In this document: piece by piece, positions 1-9,481 of the stretch
Layout of the letters: each line of letters begins with the position of its first letter
Position numbering within the stretch: the stretch's first letter is position 1
Origin: Sphingomonas sp.
GTDB taxonomy: Bacteria > Pseudomonadota > Alphaproteobacteria > Sphingomonadales > Sphingomonadaceae
Length of the DNA stretch: 64,000 nucleotides
Direction of reading: 5' to 3'
NCBI RefSeq assembly: GCF_017745215.1
Contig: NZ_JAGHZV010000009.1
Location: 1-64,000 of the forward strand
The notes under the pieces: model-generated
What the model was told of the DNA's origin: nothing
Databases searched by the model: none
The model's input: only the letters and a program-made list of their open reading frames with translations
Program-made: the position numbers and the translations under genes

Positions 1-52
1 GCCAAGAGCGATGACCTTCGCGACCCTGGGTCCCGGCTTTCGCCGGGATGAC
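1..52. repeat. 80-bp inverted-repeat element, copy 1 (cut by window edge)
   Basis: The right arm (24-52) and part of the centre of the dispersed element are visible; the left arm lies outside the window. The arm ends in CTTTCGCCGGGATGAC, as in the other copies. It sits directly after the stop codon of the GH9 gene on the opposite strand. Confidence 0.85.
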
Positions 53-54
53 TG

Positions 55-1932
55 TCAGTGGGCCGACGCCCCCTCCGTCGCATCCAGCCACGCCGCGACC
101 CACACCAGCGGCGCGTTCCAGTTGATCGCGACTTCGTTGAGCGCGAAGGCCTGGATGTCGTCGGCGTAGCAGGCCATCGGCGCACAATGCCCGGCGAGCC
201 TCGCCCCCACCGGATCGGCGCCGGTCGAGGTCGAATTGGGCCCGCCCGAGAGGACGCCCGGCGGCGGTCCCGGCAGCTTCGGGTCGAGCGAGTGGGCCCA
301 GAAGCGATGGTGCGGATTGCTGAGCGGCCGCGCGCCGTAGCCGCTGACGAAGGACTGGTCGATCGAGTTGCGGCCGAGCAGATAGTCGATCACGTCGACC
401 ACGCCTTCGCGGTATTTCGGCGCCTTGGCGGCGTCATGGGCATAGGCCAGGACGATCGCGCGGTTGAGCATCGACGAGGTCGAGCCCCAGGGCCAGCCCG
501 GCGGATCGTACGGCAGATGATAGCCGGTCTTCGCGCTGTCCTCGAGGAAGCGGTCCGCCGCCTCCAGGATCGCCGCGTCGACATGCGCGCGATCGGCTTC
601 TGGCAGCGCCCTGGTCAGCGCCAGTGTTAGCGTGCCCAGCGTCGCGGTGCCGCCCCAATTGGGCTCCTGCACCGGCTTCTCCCACCAGGGCGAGGCGCGG
701 ACGAAGTCGAGATACTCGGCCTTGCCCGTCGTCGCGAACAGTTCGGCGGCGGCCCAGTAGAATTCGTCGGAGAGCTCGCGGTCGCCGTAGCCGCCGCTGC
801 CGGTGAAGGCGGCGAGCGCGAAGACCTCGGGGTTGCGCCTGGCCGCAGCCCAGGCGCGTTCGCTCGCCGCGAGGCAGCGCTCGGCGAAGGCGTCGTCGAT
901 CCCCTTCCAGATCCGCGCGCACTGCGCCGTCACCGCCGCGAGGTTGAGCGTCGCCGCGGTGGTCGGCGGGAAGAGGATGCGTTCCTCGCGGTCCTCGGCG
1001 GGCGGCGTGGGCAGCTTGGTCCAGTTGCGGTCGGCGACCTTGTGGTGCGCCATGCCGCCGGCATCGACGTCGAGCGTCGGCAGCGCGAGCGGCGGCGGCG
1101 GCCCGGGCGGCATCCCCGGCGATGGCGGCGTCCAGGGCGGCTGCTTGCCGACCGGCAGCTTGAGGCGCGTGCCGTCGGGCACCTGCATGCTGAGCAGGAA
1201 CTCGAGCTCGTAGCGCGCCTCGTCGAGCAGGTCGTCGACATGGTTGCCCGATTCGGGGATCTTCATCGAACCGTCCGCGAACAGCCAGGTCTTGCCCGCG
1301 CGATGCTCGCGTTCCCAGGCGTTGAGCAGCGTCCACACCGCGATGCCGCCGTTGACGACATATTTGCCCTGGTCGCCGGCATCGTACCAGCCGCCGGTGA
1401 CGTCGAGGCTGTACGGGCAGCTCGGCCACACCGTCCCGCGCGGATCGGCGCCCGAGACGCAGGTGACGATTTCCTTCGCATGGCCGGCGGGCCGCGCCCA
1501 GGTCGCGCCGGCGAACTGCGCCTCGACGGGCACGCCCGCGCGCTGGTGGTAGAAGAAGTGCAGCGCGTCGAGCCGGAGCGCCATGCGCGAGCGCGGCTGA
1601 ATCGCGAACGCCCGGCTCTCGAACGCGCCGACGCGGAGCCGATAGCCCCCGCCTGCCGTGTGAAAGCTCGAGACGTCGATCGCCTGGACGGTCTTGCCCG
1701 ACGCCTTGTCGGGGCCGAAGGGGATCGTCTTGCCGCTGGCCACGGTCTTGCCCCGGGCATCGAGCAGCACCCAGTCCTGCGGCGCTGCCGCGTCGGTGAC
1801 GACGATCGCGCGCTTGGGGCCGAAGGTCTCGAAGCCCAACTGGTTGAGCTGGATCGGCGGCACCGGCTCGGCCTGCTGCGCAAGCGCGGGCGTGGCGGCT
1901 CCGAGCAGGAGCGCGATCATGAAATGCCGCAT
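55..1932 (-). CDS. Glycoside hydrolase family 9 (endoglucanase/glucosidase-like), secreted
   Basis: A 625-aa precursor with a signal peptide (MRHFMIALLLGAATPALAQ), an N-terminal Ig-like (CelD_N) domain at about residues 25-110, and the (alpha/alpha)6 GH9 domain to the C-terminus. The GH9 hallmarks are the GGWYDAGDQGKY motif, which holds the catalytic base aspartates, and the C-terminal NEVAINWNAP motif with the proton-donor glutamate. A proline-rich stretch at about residues 263-285 is unusual for the family. I chose ATG at 1932 because AGGGGG lies six bases upstream; an in-frame TTG lies two codons earlier. It is the last gene of the leftward GH67-GH43-GH9 unit, separated from GH43 by a repeat element. 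GH9 enzymes act on beta-1,4-glucans, and some act on xyloglucan or mixed-linkage glucan. The exact substrate cannot be read here. Confidence 0.9.
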   Translation of the reverse strand: MRHFMIALLLGAATPALAQQAEPVPPIQLNQLGFETFGPKRAIVVTDAAAPQDWVLLDARGKTVASGKTIPFGPDKASGKTVQAIDVSSFHTAGGGYRLRVGAFESRAFAIQPRSRMALRLDALHFFYHQRAGVPVEAQFAGATWARPAGHAKEIVTCVSGADPRGTVWPSCPYSLDVTGGWYDAGDQGKYVVNGGIAVWTLLNAWEREHRAGKTWLFADGSMKIPESGNHVDDLLDEARYELEFLLSMQVPDGTRLKLPVGKQPPWTPPSPGMPPGPPPPLALPTLDVDAGGMAHHKVADRNWTKLPTPPAEDREERILFPPTTAATLNLAAVTAQCARIWKGIDDAFAERCLAASERAWAAARRNPEVFALAAFTGSGGYGDRELSDEFYWAAAELFATTGKAEYLDFVRASPWWEKPVQEPNWGGTATLGTLTLALTRALPEADRAHVDAAILEAADRFLEDSAKTGYHLPYDPPGWPWGSTSSMLNRAIVLAYAHDAAKAPKYREGVVDVIDYLLGRNSIDQSFVSGYGARPLSNPHHRFWAHSLDPKLPGPPPGVLSGGPNSTSTGADPVGARLAGHCAPMACYADDIQAFALNEVAINWNAPLVWVAAWLDATEGASAH

Positions 1933-1970
1933 CCTCAACCCCCTTTGATCTATCGTTCCGACCCTATGCC

Positions 1971-2050
1971 GTCACCCTGGCGAAAGCCGGGGCCCAGGGC
2001 AGCAAGCGATTCCCTCCGTAACCCTGGGTCCCGGCTTTCGCCGGGATGAC
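1971..2050. repeat. 80-bp inverted-repeat element, copy 2
   Basis: Two complementary 29-base arms surround a 22-base centre (CAGCAAGCGATTCCCTCCGT...). The left arm carries a few changes (GTCACCCTGGCGAAAGCC). It lies between the GH43 stop codon and the GH9 start codon, inside what should be one transcript. Confidence 0.9.
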
Positions 2051-2060
2051 GGTCGAGCGC

Positions 2061-3740
2061 TTAGTTCATGCTCTGGGCGTAAACCCCCATCATCGTCCCC
2101 ACGAAGCCGCCCGCCGCCTTCGTGCTGAGCAGCTTGCCGTCGATCGCCGCGAGCGGCAGCCAGCGGCCTGCCGTCACCGCATAGTCGAAGCGATAGCGCC
2201 CGCCCGCAGCAGTCATCCGCAGCCACACCGGCGCGTCCCCGAGGCCCCCGATCACCGCCGACTTGATGTCGACGCCGCCGGCCGGCTGCTTCGGCCCCTC
2301 GCGCGTCGAGAGCAGCACCACGCGCCTGCCGCCGCGCATCGTCACGGCGAGCGACATCCAGTAATCGTCGTTCTGGAGCGCCGCGAGGCCGGCCCGGTCG
2401 CCCTCGCCCCTGGGCGCGAAGCGGACGACGGTGGTCGCGCTCGCGTCCATGTGCTGCTGGCGGCGCGCGAGGAAGGCGGGGTTGCCATTGTCGCCCAGCC
2501 CCACCGCGCGCGGCGTGAGCACCAGCGCGCCCCGATCGAAGGCGTACCAATGGCCTTGCGGGTTGCGCATCATCATCCAGTTCAGCGGCAGGTCGGGCCC
2601 GTCGAACTCGTCGCGCACGGTGAAACCGCCGCCGCCCAGCCGAGGCCCCGCCGCCGGCGCGAGCGGCAGGTTCGGGCGACCGTGGACGCGCGCGATCGGC
2701 TGGCCCGGACCGGTGATCCGCGGCCAGCCGTCGATCCAGGTCACCGGCAGCAGGAAGGTCTCGCGGCCGGTATTGTAATAGTCGCCCTCATAGGGCTGGG
2801 TGGCGAGGAAGGTCGCCCACCAGTCACCCTTCTGCGTCTGGACGAGCTGGGCATGGCCCGACGAGGTGATCGGGAAGCGACGGCCGGGCTTGAGGTCGCG
2901 CTGGGTGAGAATCGGATTGCCGCGCCACGCCTCATAGGGGCCGGTGACGTTCCTGGAACGCAACACGACCTGGCTGTGCCCTTCGGAAGTGCCGCCCTCG
3001 GCGCAGATGAGGTAGTAGAAGCCGTCCTTCTTGAGGATGTGCGGCCCTTCGATCCAGATCGGCTTCTTCGCGATGTCCGCGCCGCCGTTGACGACCAGGG
3101 TACGCGGGCCGATCGTCTGGAGGCCACGCGGGTTGAACTCCTGCACCCAGATCGCGCGATGGCCCTCGTAGAGCGGCTTGCCTTCGGGCGGGCCGTTGTT
3201 GACGATCCAGGTCCGTCCGTCGTCGTCGAAGAACAGCGAGGGGTCGATCCCGCCTTCGAGGTCGGGCAGCCACACCGGTGCCGACCAGGGACCGGCCGGA
3301 TTCTTCGCAGTGATTACGAAGTTCCCGCCGCAATCGACGCAAGTGTTGAGGATGTAGAACACCCCGTCCTTGGCCTGGATCGTCGGCGCGAAAACCCCGC
3401 GCGAGAGGCCGAGCTTGCCGAAGTTCAGCTGCTCGCTGCGGTCGATCGCATTGCCGATTTGGGTCCAATGGACGAGGTCGCGGCTGTGGAACACCGGGAT
3501 GCCGGGGAACCAGCCGAAGGTCGAAGTGACGAGGTAGTAGTCTTCGCCCACCCGCGTGACGCTGGGATCGGGATAGAAGCCGCCGAGGATCGGGTTGCGA
3601 TAGTCCCTTGCGCCGGCTCGGGCGTGACCGTCGGCGGGGTTGCTGCCGGTGTAGCTGAACCAGTCGAAGCGCGCCTTCTCCTGCGCAGCCGCGGGCGGCG
3701 CGACGAGCAGCGCGAGAGCTGCAAGGAGCAGCGCCCTCAC
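2061..3740 (-). CDS. Glycoside hydrolase family 43 (beta-xylosidase / alpha-L-arabinofuranosidase), secreted
   Basis: A 559-aa protein with a signal peptide (about residues 1-20), a five-bladed propeller GH43 domain and a C-terminal beta-sandwich (GH43_C2 type, from about residue 350). The expected triad is visible: base D58 in GGFYPDPS, pKa-modulating D166 in GIDPSLFFDD, and acid E231 in IWIEGPH. The GTG start at 3740 overlaps the TGA of the upstream GH67 gene (GTGA), so the two are translationally coupled. A longer open frame upstream is only the shadow of GH67. The GH67 neighbour and the nearby GH10 suggest removal of xylose or arabinose from xylo-oligosaccharides. Family GH43 alone does not separate the two activities. 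Confidence 0.9.
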   Translation of the reverse strand: MRALLLAALALLVAPPAAAQEKARFDWFSYTGSNPADGHARAGARDYRNPILGGFYPDPSVTRVGEDYYLVTSTFGWFPGIPVFHSRDLVHWTQIGNAIDRSEQLNFGKLGLSRGVFAPTIQAKDGVFYILNTCVDCGGNFVITAKNPAGPWSAPVWLPDLEGGIDPSLFFDDDGRTWIVNNGPPEGKPLYEGHRAIWVQEFNPRGLQTIGPRTLVVNGGADIAKKPIWIEGPHILKKDGFYYLICAEGGTSEGHSQVVLRSRNVTGPYEAWRGNPILTQRDLKPGRRFPITSSGHAQLVQTQKGDWWATFLATQPYEGDYYNTGRETFLLPVTWIDGWPRITGPGQPIARVHGRPNLPLAPAAGPRLGGGGFTVRDEFDGPDLPLNWMMMRNPQGHWYAFDRGALVLTPRAVGLGDNGNPAFLARRQQHMDASATTVVRFAPRGEGDRAGLAALQNDDYWMSLAVTMRGGRRVVLLSTREGPKQPAGGVDIKSAVIGGLGDAPVWLRMTAAGGRYRFDYAVTAGRWLPLAAIDGKLLSTKAAGGFVGTMMGVYAQSMN

Positions 3741-5893
3741 TGGCCTTGCCCCGGGGCGTAGGGCGTCTTTATCGCCTCGTACCAGTCGAGATCGTGCGGC
3801 GGCGCAGGGTGCCCCTCGGGCAGCGGGCGCTTCGAGATCGACTGGAAGTACGCGATCGACGCGTTGCGCCACCACAAGGCCTCGTCGAGCTGGATCTCGA
3901 GGAAGTTCTTCACTTCGGCATAGCGCTGCTTGTCCACCTTGCCCTCCAGGGTCGCCCAGCGCGCCTGCATCTCGCGCACCTCGTCGACGCCGCGGTCGTA
4001 ATGGATCACGAGCTCGTCCCAAAGCGTGCGACCTGAAGACTTGATCTTCGTATCCCAGGGCAAGTGCTGGAACCACAGGAGGAATTTCTCGGGCACCTTC
4101 TTCGGGTCGGCGAATTGCTTCGCCAATTCGGGGGCATATTGCGAGACCGCGTCGGTGCCGGTCCGGGTCCGGTCGAAGCCGATGCCGTTCGCGTCGGCGC
4201 GGGCATAATAGGTCGGGTTCCACTCGGGCCGGGCGAGGTCCGAGACCCACGGGCCGGGGCCATAGTGATGTCCGGTCGCCATCTGGTGGGCGAGGCCGAG
4301 CGGGGTCATGTAGTCGACGACCGCTTCGTGCGACTCCATCATCATCGCGACGATCGTGTCGACCGTGGCGGGATCGTCGCCCCAGGTCATCGCCGCCCAG
4401 TCGCGCGCGATGGCTTCGGCGGTATCGTCGGGGTTCCAGGCGAGGCGGCCATAGGCGTACCAGTTGGCCTGGTTGAACTGCGATCCGGTCCAGTTGACGT
4501 CGTTGCCGATGTTGGCGACGCCCGCCATGCCGGTGACCGCGCCCGTATCGACCGGCGTCTCGATCACCTTGGCGACGCTGTTGCCCCTGGCGGGGCGGTA
4601 GGTGTCAGCCTTGAGCGCCTCCTCCCACATCGTGCCGAGATAGGCGAGGTGCGTCGCGAAGCCGAGATATTCCTTGGTGACCTGGAACTCCATCATCAGC
4701 GGCGTCTTCGGCATCGCGCCGAACATCGGATGGAAGGGCTCGCGCGGCTGGAAGTCGATCGCGCCGTTCTTGGTCTGGATCAGCACATTGTCGCGGAACG
4801 TGCCGTCGAGCGGCACGAACTCCGAATAGGCCTGTTTGGCGCGGTCCTCGGTGTTCTCGGCCGAATAGACGAAGGCGCGCCACATCACGATGCCGCCGTG
4901 CGGCTTGAGCGCGTCGGCGAACATGTTGGCGCCCTCGGCGTGGCTGCGGTGATAGTCCTGCGGGCCGGGCTGGCCTTCCGAATTGGCCTTGATCAGGAAG
5001 CCGCCGAAATCGGGGACATAGGTGTAGATCTCGTCGACCTTCGCCTTCCACCAGGCCTGGACCGCGGGATCGAGCGGGTCGGCGGTCTTGAGCCCGCCGA
5101 TCTCGATCGGAGCGCTGAACCGGGCAGTGAGGTACAGCTTCACGCCCCAGGGGCGGAAGGCATCCGCCAGCGTCTTCACCTTCGCGAGCCATTCGGGGGT
5201 GAGGATCAGCGCATTGGCGTTGACGTTGTTGATCACCGCGCCGTTGATCCCGATCGAAGCGTTGGCGCGGGCGTAATCGGCGTAGCGCGGGTCCTTGTAG
5301 CGCGGCAGCGTCTGCCAGTCCCACAGCGACAGGCCGGCATAGCCGCGCTCGACGTGCCGGGTGAGATTGTCCCAATGGTTGAGCACGCGCACCTGCAGCT
5401 TCGGCGCATCGGCGAGGTCGAGCCTGTCGATCGCGCGGCGGAGCTGCATCTCGCGGAGCAGCCGGAAGACGCCGTAGAGCAGGCCCGCGTCGCCGTTCGC
5501 CGCGATCACCGTGGCGCGCTTGCCGCCGATCATGAGCGAGCGGATCAGATAGCCTTCCCTGCCGAGCCCCGCGAGCGGGAGGTTCAGCCCCGCGACGATC
5601 GGCGAGCCCGCGGGCGTGCCGACGACGATCGTGCCGTCGACCGCCACCGAGTCGCTGGTGACCGGCTTGTGGCCGAGCAGCCCCTTGAGCCCCCGACGAA
5701 GCTCGCCCGCGGCGGCGTCGATCGTCTCGCCGCTGCCCTGCACCACCAGCTGCGCCGCGACCGGGTCGTAGCGCTTGTGCCACTCCGCCTCGACCGGCTG
5801 GTAGCGCAGCCACAGGTCGTAGCCGGTCTCGGCGTGCGCCGACGCGATCGAGGCGACCGCCAGGCACAGAAACAGCAACGCACGCAGGACCAT
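3737..5893 (-). CDS. aguA: GH67 alpha-glucuronidase
   Basis: A 718-aa protein that hydrolyses the alpha-1,2 bond between (4-O-methyl)glucuronate and the terminal xylose of xylo-oligosaccharides. It has a signal peptide (MVLRALLFLCLAVASIASAHA), an N-terminal alpha/beta domain, a TIM barrel and a helical C-terminal domain. The family's catalytic residues are in place: the glutamate in IKANSEGQPGP (acid), the aspartate in KNGAIDFQPREP and the glutamate in MEFQVTKEYLG (base pair). I preferred the ATG at 5893, which starts the signal peptide, over one 18 codons upstream. It is the first gene of the leftward unit and is divergent from manD, with a LacI-type operator between them. Confidence 0.96.
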   Translation of the reverse strand: MVLRALLFLCLAVASIASAHAETGYDLWLRYQPVEAEWHKRYDPVAAQLVVQGSGETIDAAAGELRRGLKGLLGHKPVTSDSVAVDGTIVVGTPAGSPIVAGLNLPLAGLGREGYLIRSLMIGGKRATVIAANGDAGLLYGVFRLLREMQLRRAIDRLDLADAPKLQVRVLNHWDNLTRHVERGYAGLSLWDWQTLPRYKDPRYADYARANASIGINGAVINNVNANALILTPEWLAKVKTLADAFRPWGVKLYLTARFSAPIEIGGLKTADPLDPAVQAWWKAKVDEIYTYVPDFGGFLIKANSEGQPGPQDYHRSHAEGANMFADALKPHGGIVMWRAFVYSAENTEDRAKQAYSEFVPLDGTFRDNVLIQTKNGAIDFQPREPFHPMFGAMPKTPLMMEFQVTKEYLGFATHLAYLGTMWEEALKADTYRPARGNSVAKVIETPVDTGAVTGMAGVANIGNDVNWTGSQFNQANWYAYGRLAWNPDDTAEAIARDWAAMTWGDDPATVDTIVAMMMESHEAVVDYMTPLGLAHQMATGHHYGPGPWVSDLARPEWNPTYYARADANGIGFDRTRTGTDAVSQYAPELAKQFADPKKVPEKFLLWFQHLPWDTKIKSSGRTLWDELVIHYDRGVDEVREMQARWATLEGKVDKQRYAEVKNFLEIQLDEALWWRNASIAYFQSISKRPLPEGHPAPPHDLDWYEAIKTPYAPGQGQ

Positions 5894-5955
5894 TCGAACC
5901 CCTCTCCGTCGGCAACATGAATCCAGCCGTTGACAAGCCGATAGCATGGCGCTTT

Positions 5956-5969
5956 TGGTAGCGCTATCA
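5956..5969. promoter_or_regulatory. xyl-box-like LacI-family operator
   Basis: TGGTAGCGCTATCA is a 14-bp near-perfect palindrome (one mismatched pair) midway between the divergent GH67 and ManD genes. It closely matches the LacI-type xylose/xylan operators described in Caulobacter and Xanthomonas (TGGTAGCGCTAACA type). A TTGACA hexamer lies about 20 bases to its left in the rightward direction, so a bound repressor could block the manD promoter. No lacI-type gene is in the window. Confidence 0.6.
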
Positions 5970-6046
5970 CTGGAAACTCAGACAAGTTGAATCGGAGAGG
6001 ATCATGGGGGCAGCGCGCAAGCAGGGCGGAGCGGAAGCGCGCGCGC

Positions 6047-7258
6047 ATGGCTAGGATCGTCTCCGCCCGCGTGATCGTGACGTGCCCCGGGCGCAACTTC
6101 GTCACCCTCAAGATCGAGACCAGCGACGGCGTTGCCGGCATCGGCGACGCGACGCTCAACGGCCGCGAGCTCGCGGTCGCGGCCTATCTCCGCGAGCATG
6201 TCATACCGCTCCTCATCGGCCGCGACGCGCACCGGATCGAGGATGTCTGGAACTATCTCTACAAGGGCGCTTACTGGCGCCGCGGCCCGGTGACGATGAG
6301 CGCGATCGCGGCGGTCGACATGGCGCTGTGGGACATCAAGGGGAAGATCGCCGGGCTGCCGCTCTACCAGCTGCTCGGCGGCGCCTGCCGCGAGGGCTGC
6401 ATGGTCTATGGTCATGCCAACGGCAAGGACATCGAGGAGACGATCGACAACGCGCTCCACTATCAGGAGCAGGGCTACAAGGCGATCCGGCTGCAATCGG
6501 GCGTGCCCGGGCTGGCCGCGACCTATGGCGTGTCTAAGGACAAATATTTCTACGAGCCCGCCGACGCGGCGCTGCCGACCGAGAGCCTCTGGTCGACGGA
6601 AAAATATCTCCGCTCGGTCCCGCCCTTGTTCGAGAAGGCGCGCGAGGCCTTGGGCTGGGACGTCCATCTGCTCCACGACATCCACCACCGCTGCACGCCG
6701 ATCGAAGCGGGGCGCCTCGGCAAGGACCTCGAGCAATACCGCCCCTTCTGGCTCGAGGATGCGACGCCGGCGGAGAACCAGTCCGCCTTCCGCCTCATCC
6801 GCCAGCACACCACCGCGCCGCTTGCGGTGGGCGAAGTGTTCAACACCATCTGGGACGCCAAGCAGCTGATCGAGGAGCAACTGATCGACTATATCCGGAT
6901 GACGGTGGTCCATGGCGGCGGCATCACGCACCTCCGCCGCGTCGCGAGCCTCGCGGAGATCTACCAGATCCGCACTGGCTGCCATGGCGCGACCGACCTG
7001 TCGCCGATCTGCATGGCGGCGGCGCTCCACTTCGGGCTCGCGGTGCCCAATTTCGGCATCCAGGAATATATGCGCCACACCGCCGAGACCGATGCGGTCT
7101 TTCCCCACGCCTACAGCTTCGCCGAGGGCATGATGCACCCGGGGGAGGCGCCGGGTCTGGGCGTCGAGCTCGACGAGGAACTGGCCGCGAAACACGAATA
7201 CAAGCCCGCCTATTTGCCGGTGGCGCGACTGGAGGATGGGACGATGTTCTCATGGTGA
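6047..7258 (+). CDS. manD: D-mannonate dehydratase (enolase superfamily, ManD)
   Basis: A 403-aa enzyme that converts D-mannonate to 2-keto-3-deoxy-D-gluconate, the step that follows glucuronate isomerisation and reduction. Metal ligands D211, E237 and E263 and catalytic R148, Y160 and H213 are each one position after the residues known from Novosphingobium ManD (R147, Y159, D210, H212, E236, E262). This argues for a true, efficient ManD rather than an RspA-like relative. ATG at 6047 starts the conserved N-terminus ([20 protein letters not shown]). It has little Shine-Dalgarno sequence of its own, but a 16-codon reading frame with a good GGAGAGG (ATG 6004, TAG 6052-6054) ends across it. The stop overlaps the start of the GH10 gene by seven bases. 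It links glucuronate released by GH67 to central metabolism. Confidence 0.95.
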   Translation: MARIVSARVIVTCPGRNFVTLKIETSDGVAGIGDATLNGRELAVAAYLREHVIPLLIGRDAHRIEDVWNYLYKGAYWRRGPVTMSAIAAVDMALWDIKGKIAGLPLYQLLGGACREGCMVYGHANGKDIEETIDNALHYQEQGYKAIRLQSGVPGLAATYGVSKDKYFYEPADAALPTESLWSTEKYLRSVPPLFEKAREALGWDVHLLHDIHHRCTPIEAGRLGKDLEQYRPFWLEDATPAENQSAFRLIRQHTTAPLAVGEVFNTIWDAKQLIEEQLIDYIRMTVVHGGGITHLRRVASLAEIYQIRTGCHGATDLSPICMAAALHFGLAVPNFGIQEYMRHTAETDAVFPHAYSFAEGMMHPGEAPGLGVELDEELAAKHEYKPAYLPVARLEDGTMFSW

Positions 7259-8406
7259 CGCGGCGTGAAATGCTCGCGGGGGCTGCCTCGCTCGGCGCTG
7301 CCGCACTCGCCGCCCCGGTCTTGGCCGAGGACGCCGCGCCGGGGCTCGACGCGATCGCGAAGCTGCGCGGGCTGCGCTTCGGCTCGTGCGTCTCCTGGGC
7401 ACCGCCGGGCGCGGATCGCGGCTCGTTTGCCAACCCGGCCTATGCCGCGCTGCTGGAGCGCGACTGCGGCATCCTGGTGCCCGAGAACGAATTCAAATGG
7501 CAGGCGCTCCGTCCCGATGCCAGGACCTTCGCCTTCGACCGTTTCAGCGACATGCTCGACTATGCCGACACGCACGGCATGGCGATGCGCGGGCACACGC
7601 TGTTCTGGGCGAAGACGCAGTATTTCCCGAAATGGCTGCTCGATTACGACTTCGGCGCGACGCCCGTGAAGGAAGCCGAGCGCGTCCTCGGCCAGCACAT
7701 CCGCATCGCCGGGCAGAATTTCGGCAAGCGCGTCGTCAGCTTCGACGTGGTCAACGAGATCGTCGACGAGAAGACCGGGGGCCTGCGCGAATCGAACGTC
7801 ACCAAGGCGATCGGCGGCTCGGAGGCGCTGCTCGACTTCGCCTTCCACACCGCGCGCGCCGCGGCGCCCGGAGTCCAGCTCGTCTACAACGACTATATGA
7901 GCTGGGAGCCAGGCAACGACGTGCACCGCGCGGGCGTGCTCAAGCTGCTCGAGGGCTTCCGCAAGCGCGGCGTGCCCTGCGATGCGCTGGGACTCCAGTC
8001 GCATATCGGCATCTACGGCACCGGGCGGGCCGACATAATGGTCTCCAACCAGGAAGGCGCGTGGCGCAAGTTCCTCGAGGCGGTGACGGCGATGGGCTAC
8101 AAGCTGGTCATCACCGAGATGGACGTGAACGACGGGCCGCTCCCCACCGATCATGCGGTGCGCGACCAGGCAGTAGCGGACTATGCCAAGGGCTATCTCG
8201 ACGTGACGCTGAGCTTCCCGCAGGTCACCGACGTGCTCGTCTGGGGAATGTGCGACAAGTACAGCTGGCTGCAGGGTTTCAACAAGCCGCGCGGAGACGG
8301 GGAACTGAGGCGCTGCTCGCCTTACGACGCGGCGTTCAAGGCCAAGCCGATGGTGGACGCGATCGGAAGGGCCCTGGCGGCGGCGCCGCTTCGGGTTTCG
8401 GCTTAG
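7252..8406 (+). CDS. GH10 endo-1,4-beta-xylanase, exported
   Basis: A 384-aa xylanase. The N-terminus ([21 protein letters not shown]) has a twin-arginine-like pair followed by a hydrophobic stretch, so Tat export is possible. The GH10 barrel shows acid/base E169 in SFDVVNEIV and nucleophile E289 in [11 protein letters not shown], plus the family's GHTLFWA and [10 protein letters not shown] motifs. There is no carbohydrate-binding module, and the length is near that of a bare catalytic domain. Starts at ATG 7252 or GTG 7255 are both possible; both overlap the manD stop, so the genes are co-translated. It cuts the xylan backbone to make the oligosaccharides used by GH67 and GH43. Confidence 0.94.
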   Translation: MVTRREMLAGAASLGAAALAAPVLAEDAAPGLDAIAKLRGLRFGSCVSWAPPGADRGSFANPAYAALLERDCGILVPENEFKWQALRPDARTFAFDRFSDMLDYADTHGMAMRGHTLFWAKTQYFPKWLLDYDFGATPVKEAERVLGQHIRIAGQNFGKRVVSFDVVNEIVDEKTGGLRESNVTKAIGGSEALLDFAFHTARAAAPGVQLVYNDYMSWEPGNDVHRAGVLKLLEGFRKRGVPCDALGLQSHIGIYGTGRADIMVSNQEGAWRKFLEAVTAMGYKLVITEMDVNDGPLPTDHAVRDQAVADYAKGYLDVTLSFPQVTDVLVWGMCDKYSWLQGFNKPRGDGELRRCSPYDAAFKAKPMVDAIGRALAAAPLRVSA

Positions 8407-8420
8407 CGATTCACCAGCAC

Positions 8421-8443
8421 TCCCCTCCCTGGAAGGGAGGGGA
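8421..8443. terminator. Hairpin terminator between convergent genes
   Basis: A perfect 9-bp stem (TCCCCTCCC pairing with GGGAGGGGA) with a five-base loop, followed by TTCTTC. It lies between the GH10 stop and the stop of the convergent cupin gene and could serve both. Confidence 0.65.
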
Positions 8444-8458
8444 TTCTTCAGGTCGCCC

Positions 8459-9481
8459 CTACAACCGCGCCATGATCTGCCGCAGCGTCGCGCGCATCAT
8501 CGCCAGCTTCTTGTCGGTGGTCGGGCCTAGCACGCCCTTGGCCTCCTCGGGGAGGTGCGCAACCGGATCGCCGTCGCTTTCGAACACCAGCCGGTTGAAC
8601 ATCAGACGCCAGGCCTCGCGCTGCTCGGGCGGCAAGCCGCGGAGCGCAAACAGGCCGTACATCAGCGCATCATAGGGGTTTCCCATCCCCGGACGCGCGT
8701 CGTTCCACCAATAATTGACGAAGGCGTTGACCTTTTCGAGCGAGTCGACCGCGTGCCACCAGTGGAATGGCAGGTAGATCGCGTCGCCGGGCTCGAGAAT
8801 CGTCGACTGCGCATGGTTCGCGGCCTCCGCGTAGCGCGGGAAGCGGACGAGGTCGGGGTTGGCGATGTCGACGAGGCTGACCGGAGTGCCCGCAGGCGTG
8901 AGCTCGATCGGCCCCATGTAGAGGTTGTCGAGCTGGTGCGGCGGGAACACCGTGAAGCGCCGCCGGCCCATCACGACGATGCCCAGGTTCTCCATCAGGT
9001 CGTAGTGCGGCGCGACATGGATCGTGTTGCCCATCCACAGCCGCGGCTGGACGCGCGGCTCGACCATTGCGAGCGGATTCTCTTCCACGAAGCCGGGCAG
9101 CAGGTTGGGGATGACTTCGGACTGGAGCGCGAGCGAATAGGGCCGATGGGCGGTGCGATCGCGCAACAGTCGGTCGTAGAAATCGCGCAGCGACACCTGG
9201 CCGCGCAGGAAGTTCATTCCCTTGAGATCGGGACTGTAGAAGAAGCGCCCCTCGATCTCCGGCGCGCCGAGCAACGCTTCGATCTCGCGATCCTGACCGA
9301 AGCGGCGGAAATAGTCGAGCCCCGCCTCTTCGGACTGTTTTCCCGCCCGGACCACCGGCCAATGCGCCGCAAGCCCGCGCAGCACCGCGGGCTGGCCGAG
9401 CGGGCGGATCTCCGCGTCGAGCATGCGGCGGTCGGCGTCGTGGAACTCGCGGATTGGAGTCGGTGCGGGAAGGTCGGTCAC
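8459..9481 (-). CDS. Cupin-like JmjC-domain protein (PF13621 type)
   Basis: A 340-aa cytosolic protein of the cupin_8/JmjC family, Fe(II)- and 2-oxoglutarate-dependent oxygenases. The iron-binding HxD is seen in APHYDLMEN and the distal histidine in PFHWWHAVDS. The core FTVFPPHQLDNLYMGP is typical of the family members that accompany TonB receptors and halogenases in Caulobacter and Xanthomonas. The GTG start at 9481 overlaps the stop of the upstream halogenase (GTGA) and has AAGGG upstream. It is the last gene of a five-gene leftward operon. The substrate is unknown. A paralogue lies at 19524-20561, after the TonB receptor. Confidence 0.85.
   Translation of the reverse strand: MTDLPAPTPIREFHDADRRMLDAEIRPLGQPAVLRGLAAHWPVVRAGKQSEEAGLDYFRRFGQDREIEALLGAPEIEGRFFYSPDLKGMNFLRGQVSLRDFYDRLLRDRTAHRPYSLALQSEVIPNLLPGFVEENPLAMVEPRVQPRLWMGNTIHVAPHYDLMENLGIVVMGRRRFTVFPPHQLDNLYMGPIELTPAGTPVSLVDIANPDLVRFPRYAEAANHAQSTILEPGDAIYLPFHWWHAVDSLEKVNAFVNYWWNDARPGMGNPYDALMYGLFALRGLPPEQREAWRLMFNRLVFESDGDPVAHLPEEAKGVLGPTTDKKLAMMRATLRQIMARL

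Noticed and set aside
4064..5920. A 618-codon plus-strand frame over the GH67 gene
   Set aside because: Shadow frame of GH67, low-complexity composition, no ribosome site and no motif.
7252..8406. GH10 as a possible lipoprotein or CBM-bearing xylanase
   Set aside because: No lipobox cysteine after the hydrophobic stretch and no residues left for a binding module.
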